DNA of 6,229 nucleotides from positions 1-6,229 of the forward strand of contig JAUIAI010000178.1 in assembly GCA_030425615.1 (NCBI GenBank), written 5' to 3'. Below, piece after piece: positions 1 through 6,144 of this stretch. This stretch comes from Gammaproteobacteria bacterium (GTDB taxonomy: Bacteria > Pseudomonadota > Gammaproteobacteria > Burkholderiales > Burkholderiaceae_E). How positions within the stretch are numbered: the first letter of the stretch is position 1; each line of letters starts with the position of its first letter. The notes below the pieces were generated by a model that worked only from the letters and a program-made list of their open reading frames with translations, was not told where the DNA came from and ran no database searches. The position numbers and the translations under genes are program-made.

Positions 1-125
1 GCCAGATTGTTCGAGCCCTTTATGCAAGCGGATATGACCTCGACCCGGCGCTATGGCGGAACCGGACTGGGTTTGATGATCACCCGCAACCTGATTGAAC
101 GGCTTGGCGGCCGGATCGAGGCGAC
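1..125 (+). CDS. Sensor histidine kinase, C-terminal ATPase-domain fragment (partial at both ends)
   Basis: Reading frame 1 from the first base encodes a stretch typical of the HATPase_c domain of hybrid-type sensor histidine kinases. It has an F-box-like L-F-E-P-F-M-Q-A-D, then R-R-Y-G-G-T-G-L-G-L (the G2 box, nucleotide-lid glycines), then an I-T-R-N-L-I-E-R-L-G-G-R-I-E segment that normally leads into a final beta strand. In the family this domain binds ATP and phosphorylates a histidine for two-component signalling. Only about 40 residues are present: the start lies outside the window, and family-like sequence ends near position 120-125, where the antisense of flgI begins. The frame stays open to a stop at 466-468, but everything past the join is flgI read backwards and has no kinase character. 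The first 120 bases contain 71 G or C. The domain call is firm; which kinase, and whether the gene is truly broken or only joined by an artefact, is unknown. Confidence 0.75.
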
Positions 126-935
126 CTCCAGGTTCTCGATCCGGGCCAGAAAGGCCACCCGGCGGCTAGGATCCGTGGGAAGTTCGAGCCTGATGACCCG
201 CGCGTCGAGCGCCTCGGCCACCGGGAATCCCTCCGGAGTGCGCACGTCAGCGTTGATGGCATCGACGACCGCCTTGGCCGTGGAGAAATCGGTCTCCATC
301 AGCTCCAGGTGCACCGCATCGCCCCCCAGCACGTCGTTGCTCACCGAGCGCTCAACGGTGGCGCCGCCGGGCACGCGGCCCGCGCTCAGGTGGTTGATCT
401 GTACGGAGCTGCCCGCGGCGCCCGCGCCCGCGCCGCCCACGACGACGTTGCCCTGCGCCATGGCATAGACCTGGCCGTCCGCCCCCCTGAGCGGCGTGAG
501 CAGCAACGTGCCGCCCCGGAGGCTCTTGGCATTGCCCAGCGACGAAACGGTGACGTCGATCGCCTGCCCGGGGCGGGCGTAGGCCGGCAGCGTGGCCGTG
601 AGCATCACGGCCGCCGTGTTCTTGAGCTGGGGCGAGACGCCGGGCGGCAGTTGCACGCCCATCTGGGCCAGCATGGACTGCACGCTCTGGGCGGTGAACG
701 GCGCCTGTGTGGTCTGGTCGCCGCTGCCGTCCAGACCCACGACGATGCCGTAGCCGATGAGCTGATTCGAGCGCACACCCTGGATGTTGGCGATTTCCTT
801 GATGCGGTCCGCGTGCGCCGGTGTCATGACGCCGAGCAGCAGGGCCGCCAGCAACAGGCGTGCAAGCCACGCGAGGATCTGGCGGTCTGCCGGGATACGG
901 GGGGCGGGAAGCCGGAGGACGGTCAGCCAGGACAT
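51..935 (-). CDS. flgI: Flagellar P-ring protein FlgI, C-terminally truncated and joined to foreign sequence
   Basis: FlgI forms the periplasmic P-ring that surrounds the distal rod in the peptidoglycan layer. The ATG at 935 gives a 294-residue product. Residues 20-42 are a hydrophobic Sec signal ending A-H-A, with predicted cleavage before Asp43. The mature start D-R-I-K-E-I-A-N-I-Q-G-V-R and the following G-Y-G-I-V-V-G-L-D-G-S-G-D (61-73) are hallmark FlgI sequence. The match continues through L-A-R-I-E-N-L-E-V at 263-271. The last 23 residues are the antisense of a histidine-kinase gene and unlike FlgI. Full-length FlgI proteins are about 365-370 residues, so roughly the last quarter is missing. 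The start lies 8 nt after flgH. No clear Shine-Dalgarno is visible, so translation may be coupled to flgH. The leader is long for FlgI, but I see no better start. A much longer open frame continues upstream through flgH in another frame; that part is not protein-like. Identity is certain; whether the truncation exists in the organism is not. Confidence 0.93.
   Translation of the reverse strand: MSWLTVLRLPAPRIPADRQILAWLARLLLAALLLGVMTPAHADRIKEIANIQGVRSNQLIGYGIVVGLDGSGDQTTQAPFTAQSVQSMLAQMGVQLPPGVSPQLKNTAAVMLTATLPAYARPGQAIDVTVSSLGNAKSLRGGTLLLTPLRGADGQVYAMAQGNVVVGGAGAGAAGSSVQINHLSAGRVPGGATVERSVSNDVLGGDAVHLELMETDFSTAKAVVDAINADVRTPEGFPVAEALDARVIRLELPTDPSRRVAFLARIENLEVASIRPPSRSIRLRVIIKPSPVPP
111..144. 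repeat. 10-bp perfect inverted repeat at the kinase/flgI join
   Basis: CCGGATCGAG at 111-120 is exactly repeated in inverse orientation as CTCGATCCGG at 135-144, with 14 bases between. On the plus strand the left arm encodes Arg-Ile-Glu of the kinase fragment. On the minus strand the right arm encodes Arg-Ile-Glu of FlgI. The family-like parts of the two opposed reading frames meet in or beside this repeat (about 120-125), so it is the probable point of recombination or template switching. The inner bases (ACCT at 124-127, AGGT at 130-133) could extend a hairpin. It does not look like a terminator: there is no T tract on either side. Confidence 0.75.
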
Positions 936-943
936 GATCGGAC

Positions 944-1636
944 TCAGAGAGGCAGGAAACTGAGGAAGAAGCGTGAGAGCCAGCCCATGACCAGCGACTC
1001 GTGAACCGGCCCGCGGCCGGTGAACTCCAGCCGGGCATCGGCGATCTGAGTGGACACGACCGAGTTGTCGGGCTGGATGGAGCGCGGCGTCACCACACCC
1101 GAGAAGCGCAGGACGTCGACGCTGCCGTTCAGCCCGATCTGCTTCTCGCCGGAAACCTTCATGTTGCCGTTGCTCAGCACCTCGATCACCGTCACCGTGA
1201 TGCTGCCCTTGAAGAGGTTGTCGCTCTCGTTCGCCCCGGACCCTTCGAACGAATTGGACGTGCTGCCCTCGAAATTGGCACGTGCCAGGCTGTAGGCGGA
1301 GGTGAACGGCAAGGCGGTGATGCCGCCCTCGAACGTGCCACGCCTGTCGATCTGGCTGGACGTGTTCTGGCTGGCCGAAGTGTTCTCGGCGATGTTGACG
1401 GTCAGGACGTCGCCCGGATGACGGGCGCGCCGGTCCTCGAACAGGGGGCGCCAGGTGGAATCCGAGAAGATCGCACCGGCCGTGCGGGTCTGCGGTTCCG
1501 CTGCCGGCGCCTCCGGCGGGGTGACGGTGGTGGGCGTGGCCACATGTACCGCCGGGCGGGTCACCGTGCAGCCTGCAGCGACCAGCGCGAGGGTCAGCAC
1601 CAGTGAGAGCCGGACCCCCATGGAACACGCTTTCAT
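944..1636 (-). CDS. flgH: Flagellar L-ring lipoprotein FlgH
   Basis: FlgH is the outer-membrane lipoprotein that forms the L-ring, the bushing through which the rod passes. The 230-residue product has a lipoprotein signal: a basic start, a hydrophobic run at 8-19 and a lipobox ending A-A-G-C, with Cys23 the expected lipidated residue. A Pro/Thr/Ala-rich linker follows (about 27-50). The conserved FlgH core then includes G-A-I-F-S-D (54-59), L-F-E-D-R-R-A-R-H-P-G-D-V-L-T-V-N-I-A-E-N-T-S-A (65-88), F-K-G-S-I-T-V-T-V-I-E-V-L-S-N-G-N-M (142-159) and V-S-G-E-K-Q-I (161-167). It ends in the typical aromatic tail G-W-L-S-R-F-F. Length matches the family (about 230). The ATG at 1636 is favoured over the in-frame ATG at 1621 because GAGGA (1645-1649) lies 8 nt upstream, overlapping the flgG stop. 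It sits between flgG (11-nt gap) and flgI (8-nt gap), the usual order. Confidence 0.97.
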   Translation of the reverse strand: MKACSMGVRLSLVLTLALVAAGCTVTRPAVHVATPTTVTPPEAPAAEPQTRTAGAIFSDSTWRPLFEDRRARHPGDVLTVNIAENTSASQNTSSQIDRRGTFEGGITALPFTSAYSLARANFEGSTSNSFEGSGANESDNLFKGSITVTVIEVLSNGNMKVSGEKQIGLNGSVDVLRFSGVVTPRSIQPDNSVVSTQIADARLEFTGRGPVHESLVMGWLSRFFLSFLPL

Positions 1637-1647
1637 GACGGAGGTCC

Positions 1648-2430
1648 TCAGATCTGGCTCAGCCGCGCGAGCATCTGGTCGCTGGTGGAGATCGCACGGG
1701 AATTGACCTCGTAGGCGCGCTGCGTCTGGATCATGGCGACCAGCTCCTCGACGACGTTGACGTTGGAGCTCTCGACGTAGCCCTGGTTGATGAGTCCCGT
1801 GCCGTTCAGACCCGGTGTGGCGATGTTCGGCGCTCCGGACGCGGCGGTTTCCATGAAGATGTTCTGCCCGCGTGGGTCCAGACCCGCCGGATTCAGGAAC
1901 GTGGCGAGCTGCACCTGCCCCACCTGCACCGGTGCGGGCTGGCCGAGCACCTTCACGGACACGATGCCGTCGCGGCCCACGGTGATGCTCTGGGTATTGG
2001 GCGGCAAAGTGATGGGCGGGGCGAGCGGCGTGCCGTTGGGCGTCACGAGCTGTCCCTGCGCGTCCATCCGAAACGAACCGTCCCGGGTGTAACCCACCGT
2101 GCCGTCGGGCATCTGCACGGTGAAGAAGCCACGCCCGTCGATCGCTAGATCCAGCTCGTTACCGGTCTGCTGAAGCGTACCCTGCGTGAAGATGCGGTTC
2201 GTGGCCACCGGCCGTACGCCCGTGCCGAGTTGCAGCCCCGTGGGCAGCTGGGTCTGGGCCGTGGCGAGGCCGCCGGCCTGGCGAAGATTCTGGTAGAGAA
2301 GATCCTCGAACTGCGCGTGCGAGCGCTTGAACCCGTTCGTGGCCACATTGGCCAGATTGTGCGAGATCGCGTCGAGCTGCACCTGCTGGGCGTCGAGCCC
2401 CGTCTTGGCGATCCAGAGCGAGCGGAACAT
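1648..2430 (-). CDS. flgG: Flagellar distal rod protein FlgG
   Basis: FlgG builds the distal rod, the drive shaft between proximal rod and hook that crosses the P- and L-rings. The product is 260 residues, the same length as enterobacterial FlgG. Seen in the sequence: the axial-protein N-terminal signature H-N-L-A-N-V-A-T-N-G-F-K-R (24-36); F-E-D-L-L-Y-Q (41-47) followed by the Gln/Gly-rich FlgG-specific stretch leading to L-Q-L-G-T-G-V-R-P-V-A-T (67-77); D-L-A-I-D-G-R-G-F-F (94-103); Y-T-R-D-G-S-F (114-120); and the C-terminal S-S-N-V-N-V-V-E-E-L-V-A-M-I-Q-T-Q-R-A-Y-E (221-241) that forms the D0 coiled coil. The ATG at 2430 has a strong AGGAGA at 2438-2443, spaced 7 nt. No signal peptide is expected because export is by the flagellar type III apparatus. 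It lies between flgF (55-nt gap, the longest in the operon) and flgH (11 nt). Confidence 0.98.
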   Translation of the reverse strand: MFRSLWIAKTGLDAQQVQLDAISHNLANVATNGFKRSHAQFEDLLYQNLRQAGGLATAQTQLPTGLQLGTGVRPVATNRIFTQGTLQQTGNELDLAIDGRGFFTVQMPDGTVGYTRDGSFRMDAQGQLVTPNGTPLAPPITLPPNTQSITVGRDGIVSVKVLGQPAPVQVGQVQLATFLNPAGLDPRGQNIFMETAASGAPNIATPGLNGTGLINQGYVESSNVNVVEELVAMIQTQRAYEVNSRAISTSDQMLARLSQI

Positions 2431-2485
2431 GCGGTTTTCTCCTGTTCAGGGGGCGTCTCGGCCGAGGCCGTGGTGCCCGCCGGCC

Positions 2486-3223
2486 TCAGCCGTTGAGCGA
2501 GAGCACGGCCGTGGCCCGGGCGTCGTTCGATTCGGCGTTCTGCAGCATGCGCATCTGCATTTCGAACTGGCGCGAGAGCGCGATCATGCCGATCATCGAC
2601 TCGACGACGTTGACGTTGCTGCCCTCGAGAGAGCCCTGCACCATCGCCACGTTCTCGTCGGCGGGCGCGATACCGTCGTCCCTGAGCCCCACGAGTCCGT
2701 TGCCGAGTTTCACCAGATCTTCCTTGGGCGGGTTCACCAGCTTGAGTCGGCCGATCTGCACCGGCGGCTGGTTCCCCACCTGGGCACTGATCGTGCCGTC
2801 CGAGCCCACGTGCATCCGGGCGTTCTCGGGGATCGCGATCGGCCCGCCGTCACCCACCACCGGCATCCCGGTCAACGTCTGCAGCGTGCCGTCGGCGCCG
2901 GCCGTGAAAGCGCCGTTGCGCGTGTATCGCTCGGCACCTTCCGGCGTCTGCACGGCGAACCACCCCTCGCCCCGGATGGCCATGTCGAACGGGCTGTCCG
3001 TGTGACGCAGCGGGCCGGTGGCCGCATCGAATCCACTGGTGGCCTCGAGGCTGAAGACCCGGGTGGTGGCGGTCCCCTCGGCGCGGACCGGCACGGCCCG
3101 GAACGTGGCCAGGTCTGCCCTGAAACCGTCGGTGCCGGCGTTGGCGAGATTGTTCGCCAGCGTGTGCTGACGCTGCTCCAGCGCCTTGGCACCGGTCATC
3201 GCCTGGTAGATCAGCTTGTCCAT
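2486..3223 (-). CDS. flgF: Flagellar proximal rod protein FlgF
   Basis: FlgF is a rod subunit of the axial-protein family, placed between the FlgB/FlgC base and the FlgG distal rod. The 245-residue product begins M-D-K-L-I-Y-Q-A-M-T-G-A, characteristic of FlgF. It carries N-N-L-A-N-A-G-T-D-G-F-R (24-35), the central D-M-A-I-R-G-E-G-W-F-A-V (80-91) and Y-T-R-N-G-A-F (100-106), and the C-terminal G-S-N-V-N-V-V-E-S-M-I-G-M-I-A-L-S-R-Q-F-E (201-221). The Met-rich E-M-Q-M-R-M-L-Q tail is typical of FlgF and helps separate it from the neighbouring paralogue FlgG. Length is normal for the family (about 245-250). The ATG at 3223 is preceded by GGAGA (3230-3234) at 6 nt. It follows flgE after 34 nt. 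No defect is seen. Confidence 0.97.
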   Translation of the reverse strand: MDKLIYQAMTGAKALEQRQHTLANNLANAGTDGFRADLATFRAVPVRAEGTATTRVFSLEATSGFDAATGPLRHTDSPFDMAIRGEGWFAVQTPEGAERYTRNGAFTAGADGTLQTLTGMPVVGDGGPIAIPENARMHVGSDGTISAQVGNQPPVQIGRLKLVNPPKEDLVKLGNGLVGLRDDGIAPADENVAMVQGSLEGSNVNVVESMIGMIALSRQFEMQMRMLQNAESNDARATAVLSLNG

Positions 3224-3257
3224 GCGCGGTCTCCGATTGCCCGCTCAGATCCGGTCA

Positions 3258-4469
3258 TCAGCGGATGTTGACGATGGTCTGCAGGATCTGGTCCTGCGTG
3301 CGGATGGTCTGGGCGTTGGCCTGGTACGAGCGCTGGGCCATGATCATCGACACGAGCTCCCCGGTGAGATCCACGTTGCTCTGCTCGAGCGCACCGGACT
3401 GGATCGCTCCCATGCCGGCACTTCCCGGCGCCCCGACCAGCGGCGCCCCGGACTCGGCGGTCTCGGTCCATTGGTTGTTGCCCATGGCCGCCAGACCCTG
3501 CGAGTTCGCGAAGTTGGCGAGTGCGATCTGGCCCTGGGCCCGGGTTTCGCCGTTCGTGTAGCGGGCCATGATGGTGCCGTCTTTGGCGATCGAGAAGCCC
3601 ACCATCTGACCGGTCGTGTAGCCGTCCTGATTCAGCGCGGTCACACCGAAGATCGAGCCGTACTGGGTGACGTTGCCCATGTCGACATCGACGGTCACGG
3701 TGCCGCCCGAGGCGGTGGGAACCGCCACGGTGAAGGGCATCGGCGTGACGCCCTGGTCCACCGCGCCGGCATTGTCGAAGGCGAGCTGGCCGACGGCGCC
3801 GGCCCCGATCTGAGTGCCGTCCGAGGTCGCATAGATGTCCCACGAGTTGTTCGCGGTCTTCTGGAAGTAGAGCGCCACCGTGGTGTCCCGGCCCTGTTCG
3901 TCGAAAACCTTGATCGAAGTCGCCGCATTGAAGCTCGTGGCGTCGGCCGGATCGAAGGCCACGCCGGGCGCGGCCTCGCGCGAGTCGAGATTCAGTTCCG
4001 CGTCCACCGAGGTCGTCATGGACGGGCTCAGGTTGGCCCGGTCCAGATTGAGGGCGCCGGCCACGCCCTGCTGGATACGCCCGTTTCCGTCCGCCGGGAA
4101 GCCGGTGAGGCGGGCCCCCTGAGAGGTCACCACATACCCTTCCCGGTCCAGCTTGAACTGACCGTTGCGCGTGTAGGAGATCTCGCCGGTGGGCGCCTCG
4201 ATCCGGAAGAACCCCGAGCCGTTCACCGCCATGTCCAGCGGATTGTTGGTCGAGGTCAGATCGCCCTGCGAGAACTGCTGATTGACGTCCTGGACCGCCA
4301 CCCCGAGACCGGTGAAGGTCGAACTGGCGCCGGCGCTCGCATACGTGTCCGCGAACTCCACGCGCGTCGTCTTGGTACCCACCGTGTTCGCGTTCGAGAC
4401 GTTGTGCCCGATCACGTCCAGGTTGCGGGCGGCCGCATTCAGGCCGCTGAGTCCGTGTTGAAATCCCAT
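3258..4469 (-). CDS. flgE: Flagellar hook protein FlgE
   Basis: FlgE polymerises into the hook, the universal joint between rod and filament, after type III export and under the FlgD cap. The chosen ATG at 4469 gives 403 residues, close to the 402 of enterobacterial FlgE, and starts with the classic M-G-F-Q-H-G-L-S-G-L-N-A-A. The frame is open 24 codons further upstream (an ATG at 4541), but that would overlap the end of flgD and add non-family residues; GGAG at 4480-4483 supports the shorter start. Features: G-H-N-V-S-N-A-N-T-V-G (21-31); D-M-A-V-N-G-S-G-F-F (79-88); Y-T-R-N-G-Q-F-K-L-D (99-108); a variable surface region (about 150-310); and the C-terminal Q-S-N-V-D-L-T-G-E-L-V-S-M-I-M-A-Q-R-S-Y-Q-A-N-A (363-386). 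The position usually Phe in V-G-F-K is Thr32 here. It lies 28 nt after flgD and 34 nt before flgF. Confidence 0.97.
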   Translation of the reverse strand: MGFQHGLSGLNAAARNLDVIGHNVSNANTVGTKTTRVEFADTYASAGASSTFTGLGVAVQDVNQQFSQGDLTSTNNPLDMAVNGSGFFRIEAPTGEISYTRNGQFKLDREGYVVTSQGARLTGFPADGNGRIQQGVAGALNLDRANLSPSMTTSVDAELNLDSREAAPGVAFDPADATSFNAATSIKVFDEQGRDTTVALYFQKTANNSWDIYATSDGTQIGAGAVGQLAFDNAGAVDQGVTPMPFTVAVPTASGGTVTVDVDMGNVTQYGSIFGVTALNQDGYTTGQMVGFSIAKDGTIMARYTNGETRAQGQIALANFANSQGLAAMGNNQWTETAESGAPLVGAPGSAGMGAIQSGALEQSNVDLTGELVSMIMAQRSYQANAQTIRTQDQILQTIVNIR

Positions 4470-4479
4470 CTTGCTATCG

Positions 4480-4483
4480 CTCC
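4480..4483 (-). promoter_or_regulatory. Ribosome binding site that sets the flgE start
   Basis: On the minus strand GGAG lies 10 nt before the ATG at 4469. It selects this start over the upstream in-frame ATG at 4541, which would overlap flgD and encode 24 extra residues unlike any FlgE. Confidence 0.6.
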
Positions 4484-4497
4484 AGACGAAAAAGTCT

Positions 4498-5271
4498 TCA
4501 GAAAATGGCCCGAACAGATGATTCGGGCACACTCGCGCCACCTTCCAGGCGCAGTTTCAGACCATCGCTCCCCCGCTCGATGCCCATCACGCGCTGGGCG
4601 ACCGACGTCGGCGGATTGCTCTCACCGTCGGCGCTCAACGCGCGAACCCTCAGGCCGTAGCGTCCTTCGGCGGCCCATTCGCCGTCGCCGTCACGCCCGT
4701 CCCATTCGAAACTCACGAGACCCGGGCCGTGCGCGCCGAGGTCCAGTCTGCGGATCACCTGTCCGCCGCTGTCATAGACATCGGCCACCAGGGCGTCAGC
4801 CGGCGCGTCCAGCTCGGCGGCCGCCGTGACCGGGCTCATGTCCTGGTCCGTGACGAACACGCTGCTCGAGGGCACCAGGACCTGCCGGTCGATCAGATTC
4901 GCAGACGCCACCGGCCCGTTCTGATCGAACCGTGACAGCAGTTCGCTCATCGTCTTGCCGAGGTCCTCGATCCCACGCACGGTATTGATCTGCGCGAGCT
5001 GGGTCGTGACCTCCGCGTTCTCGAGCGGGTTGAGCGGATCCTGATTGCGCATCTGCGCCACCAGCAGCGCGAGGAAGCGGTCCTCGGTCGCATCGTTGTC
5101 GGCGCCGAGCGTGCCAACGGCTTCCGTGCCGGCGACGTTCTCCCGGGACGCGACGGCACTGGCCTGCAGGATCTGCTCGAAGCTGGCGACATCGCCCGAG
5201 GGTCCGCCCGCAGATGTCGCGCCCGGCCGGGTGGTGTTCTGCCCCGACAGGGGATTGATCGTGGTCGCCAT
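4498..5271 (-). CDS. flgD: Flagellar hook cap and assembly scaffold protein FlgD
   Basis: FlgD sits at the tip of the growing hook and promotes FlgE polymerisation; it is replaced when the hook is complete. The 257-residue product has a low-complexity Ser/Thr/Gly/Ala N-terminus (1-60), which in the family carries the export signal. Next is the most conserved FlgD block, F-L-A-L-L-V-A-Q-M-R-N-Q-D-P-L-N-P-L-E-N (66-85), followed by Q-L-A-Q-I-N-T-V-R-G-I-E-D-L (91-104). A-S-A-N-L-I-D-R-Q-V-L-V-P (122-134) opens the C-terminal half, which includes the FlgD Ig-like part with F-E-W-D-G-R-D-G-D-G (188-197) and G-R-Y-G-L-R-V (203-209). It is somewhat longer than enterobacterial FlgD (about 230), mainly at the N-terminus. 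The start at 5271 has only a purine-rich GAGAG-type site upstream. It lies 26 nt after flgC and 28 nt before flgE, whose assembly it controls. Confidence 0.96.
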   Translation of the reverse strand: MATTINPLSGQNTTRPGATSAGGPSGDVASFEQILQASAVASRENVAGTEAVGTLGADNDATEDRFLALLVAQMRNQDPLNPLENAEVTTQLAQINTVRGIEDLGKTMSELLSRFDQNGPVASANLIDRQVLVPSSSVFVTDQDMSPVTAAAELDAPADALVADVYDSGGQVIRRLDLGAHGPGLVSFEWDGRDGDGEWAAEGRYGLRVRALSADGESNPPTSVAQRVMGIERGSDGLKLRLEGGASVPESSVRAIF

Positions 5272-5297
5272 CGTGTTCTCTCTTGCCTTGTCCGCGA

Positions 5298-5699
5298 CTA
5301 CTGACCGAGTTGCAGCGTCTTGAGCATCAGCTGCTGGGTCGTGTTCATGATTTCGGCGTTGTTCTGGTAGGCCCGCGATGCGGAGATCATGTTGACCATC
5401 TCCTCGATCACGTTGACGTTGCTGTGCGTCACGAAGCCAGCCTCGTCAGCCAGCGGATGGGCCGGATTGAACACCCTGCGTCCGGGTGTCTCGACCTCGA
5501 CCACGTCCTTGACGCGGACACCGCCCGGCTCGTTCTGCGGAGCGAGCGCCTGAAAGACGACCTGCCGCGCCTTGTATGCCTCCCCATCGGGTCCGGCCAC
5601 CGCATCGGCGTTCGCCAGGTTCGAGGCGACCACGTTCAGACGCTGGCTCTGCGCACGCATCGCGCTGGCAGAAATCTCGAATATCTTGTTAAGTGACAT
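5298..5699 (-). CDS. flgC: Flagellar proximal rod protein FlgC
   Basis: FlgC is a small proximal-rod subunit, exported by the flagellar type III system and assembled with FlgB and FlgF above the MS-ring. The 133-residue product matches the usual 134 or so. It has the N-terminal S-L-N-K-I-F-E-I-S-A-S-A-M-R-A-Q-S-Q-R-L-N (2-22) and the axial signature S-N-L-A-N-A-D (26-32), followed by G-P-D-G-E-A-Y-K-A-R-Q-V-V-F-Q (36-50), diagnostic of FlgC. The C-terminus is H-S-N-V-N-V-I-E-E-M-V-N-M-I-S-A-S-R-A-Y-Q-N-N (92-114). The ATG at 5699 has GGAGAG (5705-5710) 5 nt upstream. The gap to flgB is 12 nt, so this Shine-Dalgarno lies within the intergenic gap just after the flgB stop codon. Complete and unremarkable. 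Confidence 0.98.
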   Translation of the reverse strand: MSLNKIFEISASAMRAQSQRLNVVASNLANADAVAGPDGEAYKARQVVFQALAPQNEPGGVRVKDVVEVETPGRRVFNPAHPLADEAGFVTHSNVNVIEEMVNMISASRAYQNNAEIMNTTQQLMLKTLQLGQ

Positions 5700-5711
5700 C
5701 CCCGCTCTCCG

Positions 5712-6134
5712 TCATTCGCCGCGAATGGCGCTCAAGATCTTCTTGACGTTGCCGTTAATGAACCTGAGCGACGCTTCGTAGCGCAGCGCGTTGTCCGCGA
5801 AATTGGCCCGCTCGCGGTCGATGTCCACGCTGTTGCCGTCGATGGCGGCCTGGTCCGGCGCCCGGTACTTGAGCGTGGTGAGGGTCTGAGAGCCGTCGGC
5901 TCCGCGCACCGAACCGCCGAAGTGGCGGTTGTCCGTGGAAACGAGGCGCGCGCCGTCGGCGCGACGGGCAGTGCCCATGGCCTGCTTCATCGCGTCGCCG
6001 AAATCGAAGTCCCGAGCGAGATAGCCGGGGGTGTCGGCGTTGGCGATATTGTTCGTGAGCACCTGTTGGCGCTCGGAACGCAGCTGCAGTGCCTGCGCAT
6101 GGTGATTGAGTGTCCGGGTCAGTCGGTCCAGCAT
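5712..6134 (-). CDS. flgB: Flagellar proximal rod protein FlgB
   Basis: FlgB is the first rod subunit in the operon and part of the base of the flagellar rod. From the ATG at 6134 the product has 140 residues, in line with about 138 for the family. It starts M-L-D-R-L-T-R-T-L-N, has the axial signature L-T-N-N-I-A-N-A-D-T-P-G-Y-L-A-R-D-F-D-F (26-45), then L-K-Y-R-A-P-D-Q (88-95) and the FlgB-specific D-G-N-S-V-D-I-D-R-E-R-A-N-F-A-D-N-A-L-R-Y-E-A-S-L (99-123). It ends in a helical tail with K-K-I-L-S-A-I. The frame stays open to an upstream ATG at 6215, but those 27 codons are not FlgB-like, and GGAGG (6140-6144) at 5 nt fixes the shorter start. As the first gene of the run it should be nearest the operon promoter. 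Confidence 0.97.
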   Translation of the reverse strand: MLDRLTRTLNHHAQALQLRSERQQVLTNNIANADTPGYLARDFDFGDAMKQAMGTARRADGARLVSTDNRHFGGSVRGADGSQTLTTLKYRAPDQAAIDGNSVDIDRERANFADNALRYEASLRFINGNVKKILSAIRGE

Positions 6135-6139
6135 CGGGA

Positions 6140-6144
6140 CCTCC
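6140..6144 (-). promoter_or_regulatory. Ribosome binding site that sets the flgB start
   Basis: A full GGAGG on the minus strand lies 5 nt before the ATG at 6134. It decides the start of flgB against the longer in-frame option beginning at 6215, which would place this site inside the coding region. Confidence 0.7.

Noticed and set aside
7..468. Plus-strand 153-codon frame as a complete small kinase-like protein
   Set aside because: Only the first 40 or so codons resemble a kinase; the rest is antisense flgI. It lacks the N-box and histidine-containing domain and starts within a domain.
51..1628. A 525-codon minus-strand frame that could be read as a large N-terminally extended FlgI
   Set aside because: The first 230 or so codons are flgH read in the wrong frame. 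FlgH itself is fully recognisable in another frame, and the FlgI signal peptide marks the real beginning near 935.
2431..2485. 10-bp palindrome CTCGGCCGAG (2457-2466) in the flgF-flgG gap as a terminator or attenuator
   Set aside because: It has no loop and no T tract after it. In GC-rich DNA such palindromes are common, and flgG has its own strong ribosome binding site and follows in the same operon.
2327..3271. A 314-codon plus-strand open frame opposite flgF and part of flgG
   Set aside because: Same reason: composition typical of an antisense shadow of a GC-rich gene, with no recognisable motif.
3216..4829. A 537-codon plus-strand open frame opposite flgE and the end of flgD
   Set aside because: The translation is Arg/Gly/His/Val-rich without any domain, and it lies antisense to well-conserved flagellar genes. 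Long antisense frames are expected in GC-rich DNA.
51..6134. Homology among flgB, flgC, flgE, flgF and flgG as a sign of recent tandem duplication
   Set aside because: The shared N- and C-terminal motifs are the ancient signature of the flagellar axial-protein family. The genes have family-typical lengths and clear separate identities.
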